From JBKEBX01 sp047974615 (GTDB taxonomy: Bacteria > Bacillota > Clostridia > Lachnospirales > CAMZNU01), in contig JBKECM010000064.1 in assembly GCA_047974615.1 (NCBI GenBank), forward strand, positions 1 through 18,261: a stretch of DNA of 18,261 bases, read 5' to 3'. Shown here piece by piece: positions 6,780-13,628 of the stretch. The notes beneath the pieces were generated by a model, which did no database searches, was not told the origin of the DNA, and saw only the letters and a program-made list of their open reading frames with translations. The translations under genes and the position numbers were made by a program. Every line of letters starts with the position of its first letter. Position 1 is the stretch's first letter.

Positions 6780-7697
6780 ATGTTTTATACTATGACAAAT
6801 ACTATGATTATGCTTGGCATTGTTATGGGGTTAGGTTTTTATTTACAAAAAAAAGATGTGTTAAACGATGAAGTGAGAAATAAGCTTACTTATATTTTAC
6901 TTAATATAAGTTTACCTTTAACTTTTTTTAAGGCATTTCAAGTTGAAAAGAACGATGAAACTTTAAGTTTAGGTGTTACTATACTTGCACTAAGTATTTT
7001 TTTACATATATTATTTATGGTTTTAGGTTTGGTTTTGGCTAAAGTCATAAAAGCTGACGATAGTGAAAAAGGTATTATAATATTTGGTTGTACCTTTAAA
7101 AATTTAACTTATATAGGATTTCCCGTTGTACTTGGAGTTTTCGCAAGTTATCAACCTACTTTTTATGGTACATTGTTCTGTATTCCTTTTAATGTTTTAA
7201 CTTTTTCCTTAGGACCTGTTTTTTTATCCGGTAAAAAAGGTGAAAAAATAAAGTTAAAGGATTTTTTAACTAATATAAATTTAGCAGTTTTTTTAGGTAT
7301 TTTATTTTTCTTATTAGAAATAAAATTACCATATGCTATAGAAAATTCAATATCGGTTATTTCAAATATGACAATACCTTTATCTTTACTTTTAACAGGG
7401 GCATTACTTACTAAAAGTGATTTTAAAACTCTATTAAAAGAGCCTAAAGTTTTAATCGTAACCTTTGTTAGTTTAATAATTTATCCTTTGATTTACTTCG
7501 CATTAGCATATCTTTTTTATGGCGATACTTTTGTTGTTGATTTTACTTTTATTATGGCTCTATTACCATCTGCTACAATGACTATGATTTTAACAGACAA
7601 ATATGGTGGGAATATTGATTTTGCTGGCAAGATAGTACTTACTACAACGGTTTGTAGTTTGTTCACTGTAGCTATTTTAGGTGGATTGTTTATTTAA
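6780..7697 (+). CDS. AEC-family permease (auxin efflux carrier/malate permease type)
   Basis: A protein of 305 residues with about ten hydrophobic segments in two halves of five, the AEC/bile-acid-transporter layout. Family features include KLTYILLNISLPLTFFKAF in helix 2, a GIIIFGCTFKNLTYIGFPVVLG segment and, in the second half, NMTIPLSLLLTGALL and LLPSATMTMIL. Members export or exchange small organic anions; the substrate here cannot be read from the sequence. GGGAG lies about five bases before the ATG. The gene starts 93 bases after bofA with no terminator between them, so read-through from bofA is possible but not shown. Confidence 0.88.
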   Translation: MFYTMTNTMIMLGIVMGLGFYLQKKDVLNDEVRNKLTYILLNISLPLTFFKAFQVEKNDETLSLGVTILALSIFLHILFMVLGLVLAKVIKADDSEKGIIIFGCTFKNLTYIGFPVVLGVFASYQPTFYGTLFCIPFNVLTFSLGPVFLSGKKGEKIKLKDFLTNINLAVFLGILFFLLEIKLPYAIENSISVISNMTIPLSLLLTGALLTKSDFKTLLKEPKVLIVTFVSLIIYPLIYFALAYLFYGDTFVVDFTFIMALLPSATMTMILTDKYGGNIDFAGKIVLTTTVCSLFTVAILGGLFI

Positions 7698-7704
7698 AAA
7701 TTTT

Positions 7705-7762
7705 AATACTGAAAGTTATTTTTTTGGCAAAGTTGTCTTTGAAATTTCTTCCAGTATTTTTT
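7705..7762 (+). terminator. Probable terminator after the AEC permease
   Basis: AATACTG (7705-7711) pairs with CAGTATT (7752-7758), and inside it CAAAG (7728-7732) pairs with CTTTG (7737-7741) around a 4-base loop. Six T bases follow at 7757-7762. The structure is long and interrupted rather than a compact hairpin, so the call is moderate. Confidence 0.45.
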
Positions 7763-7787
7763 ATTGTACTGAAAAATAGTATATATA

Positions 7788-7815
7788 TTGACTTTTTTAG
7801 TTATTAATGTATAAT
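7788..7815 (+). promoter_or_regulatory. Sigma-A promoter of the 5'-nucleotidase gene
   Basis: TTGACT (7788-7793) and a perfect TATAAT (7810-7815) are separated by 16 bases. The start codon is 27 bases downstream, with GGAGG (7831-7835) between. Confidence 0.8.
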
Positions 7816-7842
7816 TAAAGTATAAACTTAGGAGGTTATTTT

Positions 7843-9648
7843 ATGTTAAAATCAAAATTTGTAATTCTTGCAACTTTGACAATGACTTTAGGTTCATCAC
7901 TTGTTGTATATGGTGAAACTATAGAAAGTACTGTACCTAAAGAATTTGTTATCTATCACACCAATGATACACATAGTAGGGTAGATGTTTTTCCTTTAGT
8001 TGAAACGCTAGTTGATGATTCTGTAGAAGAAGGTTCAAATGTACTTTATTTCGACTGTGGTGATACAGTTCATGGACAACCTATTGCTACAACTTTAAAA
8101 GGTCAATCTATAGTTGATATTTTAAATACCGTTAGTGTTAATGCTATGACAACTGGTAATCACGAGTATAACTATGGGTTAGACCGTCTTATTGAACTTA
8201 CTGATCAACTTGGTTTCCCTGTTGTTGCTTCAAATGTATATTACAAAGATACTGAGGACCATATCTTTGAAGATTATTTTGTTTATGAGGTTGATGGTGT
8301 AAAGTTTGGTGTTTTCGGCTTAGCTACACCAGAAACTTATAGTAAAACAAATCCTAATAACGTTGTTAATGTAACTTTTGCTGATCCTGAACCTGAAGCT
8401 GAAAGAGTTACTAAAATCTTAAAAGAAAAAGAAGACTGTGATGTAGTTATCTCTATTGCACATCTTGGTGTAGATGAGTCTACTGTACCAGAATTTAGAA
8501 GTACCTATGTAGCTGAAAACGTAGATGATATTGATATTATGATAGACGGTCATAGTCATACTGTTTTTGAAAATGGTGTTATGGCTGGGGACACACTTGT
8601 AGTTCAAACAGGTGAGTATGGTAATAATATCGGCAAAATCTCTTTTGACTATGAAGATGGCGTTGTTGATTTAACAAGTGAACTTATTGCTACAAAAGAT
8701 GCTGACGGTAACGCTGTTATAGAAGCTGATGAAGATGTTTTAGCTGTTATAAGCGAAATTGAAGCTGAAGTTGAAGTTGTAAACGGCGAAGTAGTTGCAA
8801 ACTCTGAGTTCTATTTAGAAGGTACACGTGAAGTTGTTAGAACTGCTGAAAGTAATCTTGCAAACTTAATTACTGATGCTATGATAGCTGAAACAGGTGC
8901 TGATATTGCTATTACAAATGGTGGTGGTATTAGAGCTAGTATTGAGGCTGGTGATATCACAAAGGGTGACGTTGTTACTGTTTTACCTTTTGGTAACTTT
9001 TTAACTACACAAACCCTAACGGGTGCTGAAATACTTGAAACTTTAGAACACGGATATAGTTCTTTAGGTGAGCCTGCTGGTTTCTTTGCACAAATTGGTG
9101 GCTTAAATGTTATTTTAGATGCTAGTAAAGAAGTAGGTGAAAGAATAATTTCTGCTACTTTCGACGATGGTACTCCTATTGAGGCTGATAAAGAATATAC
9201 AGTTGCGACAAATGATTTTATGGCTGCTGGTGGTGATGACTATGTACTTTTAGCACAAAAGAAAGACTATGTAGAGTATAATGCTTTAGATGAAATAGTT
9301 ATTGATTATCTTAATTCTGGTGATGTTGTAATAAACGAATACCCTATAGGTAGAATTGCTGTGTTACAAGATGATGCAGTTGTGCCAGATCCTCTTGAGC
9401 CTGTAGTTGAGCCTGAACCTGAAACTCCTGTGGTGGAAGAACCAGTTGTAGAGCCTGAACCTGACAGAGTGACACCTGTTACTCCTGATACAACTTCTGA
9501 TACACTTTACACTGTTGTTGCAGGTGATACTTTATCTGAAATCGCATTTGAATATGGTATGACATACCAAGAGTTAGCAGATTTTAATAATATTGAAAAT
9601 CCACACTTGATTTTTATAGGTGATGAAATTTATATACCTACAAAATAA
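7843..9648 (+). CDS. Secreted 5'-nucleotidase (UshA family) with C-terminal LysM domain
   Basis: A protein of 601 residues. Residues 1-24 are a signal peptide (Lys-containing start, hydrophobic core, likely cut after VVYG). The metallophosphatase domain follows: HTNDTHSR (D42, H44), DCGDTVHGQ (D71, D74), TGNHEYNYG (N106-H107-E108), IAHLG and DGHSHT supply the two-metal site. The nucleotidase C-terminal domain (about 320-500) has NLITDAM, ITNGGGIRA and VLPFGNFL, which contacts the substrate. A Pro/Glu/Val linker (about 510-554) leads to one LysM (555-601; YTVVAGDTLSEIAFEYG), which binds peptidoglycan. The enzyme should dephosphorylate external nucleotides at the cell wall so that nucleosides can be taken up. 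The protein is very acidic. It has its own promoter and terminator, so it is probably monocistronic. Confidence 0.93.
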   Translation: MLKSKFVILATLTMTLGSSLVVYGETIESTVPKEFVIYHTNDTHSRVDVFPLVETLVDDSVEEGSNVLYFDCGDTVHGQPIATTLKGQSIVDILNTVSVNAMTTGNHEYNYGLDRLIELTDQLGFPVVASNVYYKDTEDHIFEDYFVYEVDGVKFGVFGLATPETYSKTNPNNVVNVTFADPEPEAERVTKILKEKEDCDVVISIAHLGVDESTVPEFRSTYVAENVDDIDIMIDGHSHTVFENGVMAGDTLVVQTGEYGNNIGKISFDYEDGVVDLTSELIATKDADGNAVIEADEDVLAVISEIEAEVEVVNGEVVANSEFYLEGTREVVRTAESNLANLITDAMIAETGADIAITNGGGIRASIEAGDITKGDVVTVLPFGNFLTTQTLTGAEILETLEHGYSSLGEPAGFFAQIGGLNVILDASKEVGERIISATFDDGTPIEADKEYTVATNDFMAAGGDDYVLLAQKKDYVEYNALDEIVIDYLNSGDVVINEYPIGRIAVLQDDAVVPDPLEPVVEPEPETPVVEEPVVEPEPDRVTPVTPDTTSDTLYTVVAGDTLSEIAFEYGMTYQELADFNNIENPHLIFIGDEIYIPTK

Positions 9649-9699
9649 ATAAATAAAAAGCCTTACAAGAAATTTTCTTGTAAGGCTTTTTATTTATTT
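9647..9699. terminator. Bidirectional terminator holding both convergent stop codons
   Basis: A perfect 25-bp stem (9647-9671 with 9675-9699) encloses a 3-base loop; its core is GCCTTACAAGAA. T-runs follow the GC part on both strands. The nucleotidase stop (9646-9648) and the thioredoxin stop (9694-9696) both lie at or in the stem, so it ends both convergent transcripts. Confidence 0.92.
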
Positions 9700-9999
9700 T
9701 ACTAAAGATAAAATTTTATCTTTCGGTAATGCACCTACGTGTTTGTTCACAACTTCACCATTTTTTATAACAACTAAAGTTGGTATAGAAACCACACCAT
9801 ATTTACCTGCTAAGTCTTGTGAGTTATCAACGTTTACTTTACACACTTTAATATCTGTGTTTTCAGTTGCAATTTCTTCTAAGATAGGGGCTACCATTTT
9901 ACAAGGGCCACACCAGTCAGCATAAAAGTCAACTAGAACTACTTTATCTGAACCTAATACTTCTGTATCAAAATTACTTTCATTTACTATATTGCTCAT
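9694..9999 (-). CDS. trxA: Thioredoxin
   Basis: A protein of 101 residues, a little under the usual 105-108. The active site is W29-C30-G31-P32-C33-K34 and the cis-proline is P73 in VVSIPTLVV; both are standard, as is FYADWCGPC. It is a cytoplasmic disulfide reductase that accepts electrons from thioredoxin reductase. AAAGGAG lies before the ATG at normal spacing. It begins 35 bases after gerW in the same direction, with no terminator between, so it is probably the last gene of the gerW operon. Confidence 0.96.
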   Translation of the reverse strand: MSNIVNESNFDTEVLGSDKVVLVDFYADWCGPCKMVAPILEEIATENTDIKVCKVNVDNSQDLAGKYGVVSIPTLVVIKNGEVVNKHVGALPKDKILSLVK

Positions 10000-10034
10000 T
10001 TTTTAAATCTCCTTTAAAATATATTACATAAAAT

Positions 10035-10436
10035 TTATAGGTCATTTCCATAAACTTCATCTACAACTTTTTCTGCTTGACTTTTGTTATCTGTACCTAC
10101 AAATTTTGAAAGTAGAGCAGGTAACATATCAATAACTTTATTTACACTATCTTTATTTTTTACATCTACAAGTTGAACCCCATCATCGTTAACAACTAAT
10201 ATAGCTGTAGGTTTTACAGAACCACCCATACCACCACCAGCTGTTTCAACTGTTGTGTCTAAATCGTCTTTTAAAGTATCTGAGCCACCAGCACCCATAC
10301 CAAAGCCTATTTCAACAAGAGGTATAATTATATTTTTTCCAAATTGTACTGGTTCTCCTACTACTGATTTTGAATTAAGAACACCTTCGATATTTCCAAG
10401 TAGTGCAACTAATGCTTCATTTACTGATTTTGACAT
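10035..10436 (-). CDS. gerW: GerW-family sporulation protein (YtfJ)
   Basis: A protein of 133 residues. The N-terminus (VNEALVALLGNIEGVLNSKSVVGEPV) and the core IIIPLVEIGFGMGAGGS with a second Gly-rich stretch AGGGMGGS, then KPTAILVV, are typical of YtfJ/GerW. In Bacillus it is made in the forespore and needed for normal germination. It lies 39 bases after the DUF2953 gene, matching the ytfI-ytfJ pair of Bacillus. AAAGGA precedes the ATG. Family confidence is high; the germination role is carried over from Bacillus. Confidence 0.92.
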   Translation of the reverse strand: MSKSVNEALVALLGNIEGVLNSKSVVGEPVQFGKNIIIPLVEIGFGMGAGGSDTLKDDLDTTVETAGGGMGGSVKPTAILVVNDDGVQLVDVKNKDSVNKVIDMLPALLSKFVGTDNKSQAEKVVDEVYGNDL

Positions 10437-10475
10437 ATTATTATTTTCCTTTCGTATATAAAATTAAATTATGTA

Positions 10476-11591
10476 TCATTGTGTAGTTTTTTTAGATTTA
10501 AGTTTATTTTTTATTAAATTCACAATGAACTTAAAATCTATTTTAAAAGCCTTTATTGAGGCTAGTGCCACAAAATAGCCTAAGGCTATTATAGGAAAAA
10601 CTATTTTATATAACTGTATTTTACCTTTTGAATAGAAGGTAATGTCTATTATATCTTCTTTAAAGTTACCTATTAAATTAAAATTTTTAAGGTAGAGCAT
10701 ACCTTTTAAGGTGTAAAATAGGCCAAGACTTTGACCTACAAGTTTTGGATCATTAGATTTTCCAAAAGTACCGTCAAATACTGTTGCATCAAGATGAAAT
10801 ATACTAAAAACACCTTTTATACTCTTTTTTATCCATTTAAATATTTTTTCTGTTCCATAACATTCTAAAAACCAAATGGCTTTTTCAATATTATCTTGTA
10901 TAAATAAAATCCAATCGTTTAAGTCACGTTTTATTTTTTGCTTTTCTTTTCGGGGAGTTGTACTTGTTTTACTTTTGTTATCACTTCCCTTGGAGTTGTG
11001 TTTGCTTTTTTTACTACCTTTAGGCTCATTTGAACTATTGATACTACGTTCAGTACTACTCTTGCTATTACTGTAACTATCATCAGTTTTTTCACTGTTG
11101 ACACCTTGGGATTGTTCTTGTGTAACGCGAGTAGTTCCTTCTGTTTTTGTTTCTGTGCTTTTTTCGCTTTTATACTGGCTATTTTGTTCGGTATTAAGTT
11201 CACTATGAACTTCTTTTTCAGGTAAAGTTTTGTTCCGAGAGAGGGCTTTGCTAGTTTCATTATTTCTTTTTGTCTTTGTAGGGTTTTTTGAAAGCTTCTT
11301 CTTTTTTTGCTCACGTTTGTCATCTTCTTTCTTATCAAAACTTGTTTTAATTTCTAGTTTCTTATTTTTATAAAATATATCAACTTTAATTTTTCTTATT
11401 ACAAAAACTTTAAAATGTAAATATATATAATCTTTTTTAAATCGAAAAACAATATTGTGTTTTATTGGTGTAAATAAAATAAGTGCACATAGTATTAGAA
11501 CTATAAGAAGTATAATACCTATTATAGCCAAAATCAAAAAAAATATAAATTTTAATATTGCTAATAAAAAAAGCAAAGCATTTAAAATCAT
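10476..11591 (-). CDS. DUF2953 membrane protein (YtfI-like) with a long low-complexity insert
   Basis: A protein of 371 residues. A long hydrophobic stretch (about 5-42) is followed by a short beta-rich part (HNIVFRFKKDYIYLHFKV). A low-complexity Ser/Thr/Lys/Glu/Asn region (about 87-220) comes next. The conserved C-terminal part holds ATVFDGTFGKSNDPKLVGQSLGLFYTL and a last hydrophobic segment (about 330-350). DUF2953 proteins typically sit beside ytfJ/gerW, as here, but have no firm function. The insert is much longer than I would expect for the family and is probably disordered. The gene begins on the base after the upstream stop, so translation is likely coupled. A frame at 10931-11338 inside the insert is a by-product of its composition. 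Confidence 0.78.
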   Translation of the reverse strand: MILNALLFLLAILKFIFFLILAIIGIILLIVLILCALILFTPIKHNIVFRFKKDYIYLHFKVFVIRKIKVDIFYKNKKLEIKTSFDKKEDDKREQKKKKLSKNPTKTKRNNETSKALSRNKTLPEKEVHSELNTEQNSQYKSEKSTETKTEGTTRVTQEQSQGVNSEKTDDSYSNSKSSTERSINSSNEPKGSKKSKHNSKGSDNKSKTSTTPRKEKQKIKRDLNDWILFIQDNIEKAIWFLECYGTEKIFKWIKKSIKGVFSIFHLDATVFDGTFGKSNDPKLVGQSLGLFYTLKGMLYLKNFNLIGNFKEDIIDITFYSKGKIQLYKIVFPIIALGYFVALASIKAFKIDFKFIVNLIKNKLKSKKTTQ

Positions 11592-12257
11592 TTATTGTTT
11601 CCTTCTTGTTATAAATAATGATGAGCCTATATAAATTAAATTTAAAATACCAAAGGTTAATATAATGTTAAAAGACATATCTATGAAAAAGTTTAAAGGA
11701 TACATATTAATCATCATATCAACAGTTGGGTCAAGTAACCATAAATCATTTGTAAAAAAGATTTCGTGAAATATAGTAAAATATTTATTAAAATCAAAGG
11801 ATATAATGATACCTAATATTGTACATAATAAAAGTATACATAATATAACCTTTGAACTTAAGTTAAATATAATTTTTGCGTTTTTTTTGTGTAGACTATA
11901 TAGTATTATAGCTAGTGCTGTTATAATACTACCTGTAAAGAGGTAAAAACCCATAGTAAATAAGTTTTTTACGTCTACCATATGGTGTTCTTCTTTTTCT
12001 GTAAAAAAGTAATCGTCACTATAGCTTGGTGCTATAATATTCATTGTATCATATCTATCAAACATATAGTCAATAAGTCTTTCATTCACGTTAAATAAGT
12101 CTTCTGTAGATATACCAATAACAGACGTACTATCGTTTTCAATGAATTTTTTACTGAAAAAATTATCGTTGTTTGCCCAAAAATACACACTACAATATAA
12201 AGTTATAAAAATAATTGAAATTCCTAAAATAAAAGATAATGTAAATTTTTTTATCAT
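11592..12257 (-). CDS. DUF1461/TIGR01906-family integral membrane protein
   Basis: A protein of 221 residues with four hydrophobic segments (about 7-28, 102-120, 134-153, 194-215). Family signatures are FFTEKEEHHMVDV (84-96), FHEIFFTNDLWLLDP (163-177) and MYPLNFFID (185-193), which match the family pattern of an acidic external loop plus F-H-x-x-F-F-x-N-D-x-W. Function is unknown. Its start overlaps the stop of the preceding gene (ATGA), and the next gene begins right after its stop, so it is tightly built into the operon. Confidence 0.82.
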   Translation of the reverse strand: MIKKFTLSFILGISIIFITLYCSVYFWANNDNFFSKKFIENDSTSVIGISTEDLFNVNERLIDYMFDRYDTMNIIAPSYSDDYFFTEKEEHHMVDVKNLFTMGFYLFTGSIITALAIILYSLHKKNAKIIFNLSSKVILCILLLCTILGIIISFDFNKYFTIFHEIFFTNDLWLLDPTVDMMINMYPLNFFIDMSFNIILTFGILNLIYIGSSLFITRRKQ

Positions 12258-12562
12258 AAATAAAGCCTCATATGTTCTTTAAGTTTTAAAATATTAATTT
12301 TTTCATCATAAAAATATTGAAACATATCATTTATAATATAGTGCACATCTTCTTTTTTATAACAAAAACCTAGTATAATAAATTTTTTATCATATAAGAT
12401 ATCAAAAATATATTTCATAGAAACTACTTCAAAAAGATTATATGCTTCTTTATAATACACCATTACTTTTAAACCAGAAACTTCATAATGATTATTAATA
12501 AGTTCAACTACCTCATCTATATCTTTTATACCTTTTGTAAATAGCTTATCGTAAAAAATCAT
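12254..12562 (-). CDS. Hypothetical 102-residue protein, first gene of the gerW operon
   Basis: I do not recognise this gene. It is soluble-looking, rich in Tyr/Ile/Lys/Asp/Glu, and mixed helix and strand: MIFYDKLFTKGIKDIDEV at the start, VSMKYIFDILYDKKFIILGF in the middle and a helical end. There is no signal peptide, membrane segment or Cys motif. I prefer the ATG at 12562, with weak GAAAGTG eight bases upstream, over the GTG at 12571, which has no site. Its stop overlaps the next start by four bases (ATGA). It follows a promoter at 12604-12632. Context hints at sporulation or envelope work, but that is only association. Confidence 0.7.
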   Translation of the reverse strand: MIFYDKLFTKGIKDIDEVVELINNHYEVSGLKVMVYYKEAYNLFEVVSMKYIFDILYDKKFIILGFCYKKEDVHYIINDMFQYFYDEKINILKLKEHMRLYL

Positions 12563-12603
12563 ATATATCACACTTTCAAAATTTTACTTAATGTATATAT
12601 AAT

Positions 12604-12632
12604 ATAATAATACATATATAATTTTTTTTCAA
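12604..12632 (-). promoter_or_regulatory. Sigma-A-like promoter of the gerW/trxA operon
   Basis: On the minus strand TTGAAA (12627-12632) and TATTAT (12604-12609) are separated by exactly 17 bases, and each hexamer differs from consensus by one base. The ATG at 12562 is 41 bases past the -10. It begins just after the stop of the TSUP gene, so it would give the five-gene operon its own start. Confidence 0.65.
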
Positions 12633-12635
12633 TAG

Positions 12636-13070
12636 CTAATTATTATTTTTCTTTGAGTTGCTTTCTTTTTCATTACCAAACATCTGAAAAAGTCCAATAA
12701 ATATTAAAAAGACACCAAAGGCTTTCCTTAAGTAATCCACTTCTATATGTGTTGCAATGTAGCTACCGATAACAGCACCTACTATAGCTAAAATAACAAC
12801 TTTTTTAGTAATTTGATAATCAACTAGACCATTTTTTTGATGAAAAATTAAAGCTATAATTCCACATGGGTAAAAAAATAAAAGATTATATAACTGTAAA
12901 GTTAAGTGGTCATAGTCTGTAACCATTTCAAGTAATGGTATAAGTAATGTTCCACCACCGAGCCCCATTCCTCCTAAGATACCGGCAAAAATCCCTATTA
13001 AAATTAAAACTAAAATAACATTCGCCCCCCAACTACTATTAATATAAGTGCAAAAATTTTCGTTAACCAC
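12636..13070 (-). CDS. Half-size TauE/SafE (TSUP) membrane protein, second of a pair; start uncertain
   Basis: About 125-145 residues with four hydrophobic segments and the TSUP motif GIFAGILGGMGLGGGTLLIPLL, then IGSYIATHI and a K/N-rich tail. TSUP proteins move sulfur-containing anions or related organic acids; the substrate here is unknown. The listed start is GTG 13070, the only standard in-frame start before the conserved motif. It overlaps the upstream gene by 61 bases, lacks a ribosome-binding site and adds about 20 unexpected residues. An ATT at 13016, eight bases after a G6 tract, or a -1 shift from the upstream frame at that tract would also give the conserved part. With its partner it has the eight segments of a full TSUP protein, so the two probably pair. 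Confidence 0.75.
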   Translation of the reverse strand: MVNENFCTYINSSWGANVILVLILIGIFAGILGGMGLGGGTLLIPLLEMVTDYDHLTLQLYNLLFFYPCGIIALIFHQKNGLVDYQITKKVVILAIVGAVIGSYIATHIEVDYLRKAFGVFLIFIGLFQMFGNEKESNSKKNNN

Positions 13071-13348
13071 TTATTTTGAATATTTTTTAATAATGTACCA
13101 GCGATTAAACCTCCTATAACACCTCCTGTAGCTAAAAACAAATATTCTTTTAAGTTAACACCTGTTTTTAAAAATAAAGTAAAGGTTGTTATAATAGAAA
13201 CAATAAGTATAATTAAAATACTTGTTGCGTGTGCTTTTTTACTTTCTAAATTAAAACTTTTCTTTAAAAAAGGTACAAGCAATGCACCGGCACCTGCACC
13301 AAAAACACCGTTTAGTAAACCTATTATAAATGAAATGATTTTTTTCAA
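13010..13348 (-). CDS. Half-size TauE/SafE (TSUP) membrane protein, first of a pair
   Basis: A protein of 112 residues with four hydrophobic segments. The motif GLLNGVFGAGAGALLVPFL (15-33) is the TSUP half-repeat, followed by KKAHATSILIIL and GGVIGGLIAGTLL. It ends VVGGRMLF, which looks like a natural end for this half-size family in Clostridia. The start is TTG 13348, chosen because a perfect AAGGAGG lies five bases upstream. Full TSUP proteins are about 250 residues with both halves in one chain; here the halves are separate frames. The 3' end overlaps the next frame, with a run of six G (13025-13030) close to the stop. Confidence 0.82.
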   Translation of the reverse strand: MKKIISFIIGLLNGVFGAGAGALLVPFLKKSFNLESKKAHATSILIILIVSIITTFTLFLKTGVNLKEYLFLATGGVIGGLIAGTLLKNIQNKWLTKIFALILIVVGGRMLF

Positions 13349-13353
13349 AGGAA

Positions 13354-13360
13354 CCTCCTT
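13354..13360 (-). promoter_or_regulatory. Ribosome-binding site for the TTG start at 13348
   Basis: AAGGAGG on the minus strand, five bases before the TTG, fixes a non-ATG start for the first TSUP gene. Confidence 0.85.
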
Positions 13361-13370
13361 AATTACATAA

Positions 13371-13532
13371 GGTGACCTCTAAAAACTCGCTTGATTTAAT
13401 TTTCTTTTAAATTTTAAATAGTTCAAGAAAGCTTAGACAACGCATAACAGCGTGTTTCTGCTAGGAGAAGCTGACGCAGAAATTTTGAAAATTTATAGAA
13501 AATTAAAAATAATGGGGGTTTTAGAGGTTGCC
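13371..13532 (+). ncRNA. Candidate structured RNA or hairpin element, unknown class
   Basis: The ends pair over 14 positions: 13371-13384 (GGTGACCTCTAAAA) with 13519-13532. Two of these pairs are G-U or U-G, and a third wobble lies just inside (T13387 with G13516). These pair as plus-strand RNA but become A-C mismatches on the minus strand, which favours the plus strand. Nested inside are an 11-bp helix (13395-13405 with 13497-13507), an 8-bp helix (13408-13415 with 13488-13495), a hairpin ACGC/GCGT (13440-13453) and a hairpin TTTCTGC/GCAGAAA (13455-13482). Neither strand has an open frame. I could not match it to any riboswitch or ncRNA class I know. It may be a leader of murT, a free-standing RNA, or a palindromic mobile element with imperfect terminal repeats. 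No clear promoter is seen before it. Confidence 0.45.
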
Positions 13533-13554
13533 AGATATTATAAGTAATTGGCAA
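13528..13554. repeat. 6-bp inverted repeat overlapping the 3' arm of the hairpin element
   Basis: TTGCCA (13528-13533) and TGGCAA (13549-13554) are separated by 15 bases. The left arm shares bases with the 3' side of the terminal helix of the element at 13371-13532, so the two RNA pairings exclude each other. As DNA it could be an operator between the divergent TSUP and murT genes. Confidence 0.4.
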
Positions 13555-13582
13555 TACAATAATTAGGCTATTTGTGTACTAT

Positions 13583-13613
13583 GTATACTATAGTCTTTTT
13601 TATAGTTTTATAC
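13583..13613 (+). repeat. Small hairpin in the murT leader
   Basis: ACTATA (13587-13592) pairs with TATAGT (13601-13606) around GTCTTTTT, and GTAT (13583-13586) can extend to ATAC (13610-13613) across a 3-base bulge. It lies just before the murT ribosome-binding site. It contains TATACT (13584-13589), a possible -10, without a convincing -35. Confidence 0.3.
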
Positions 13614-13628
13614 AGAAAGTGAGTTTAT

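Noticed and set aside
10931..11338. 135-codon Lys-rich minus-strand frame
   Set aside because: It lies wholly inside the low-complexity part of the DUF2953 gene in another frame; its composition follows from the repeat-like codons.
12563..12571. GTG start for the 102-residue protein
   Set aside because: No ribosome-binding site before it; the ATG three codons later has a weak one at usable spacing.
13371..13532. Reading the hairpin element as a T-box, SAM, lysine, glycine or cobalamin riboswitch, or as SRP RNA
   Set aside because: None of the conserved core sequences of these classes that I know (for example the T-box AGGGTGG motif) occurs on either strand.
13371..13532. Reading the hairpin element as a MITE or IS remnant
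   Set aside because: Not excluded, but no target duplication is visible at the ends, no second copy occurs in the window, and the mismatches in the terminal repeats are wobble-compatible on one strand only.
13548..13589. TTGGCA (13548-13553) and TATACT (13584-13589) as a murT promoter
   Set aside because: The spacer is 30 bases, far too long for sigma-A.
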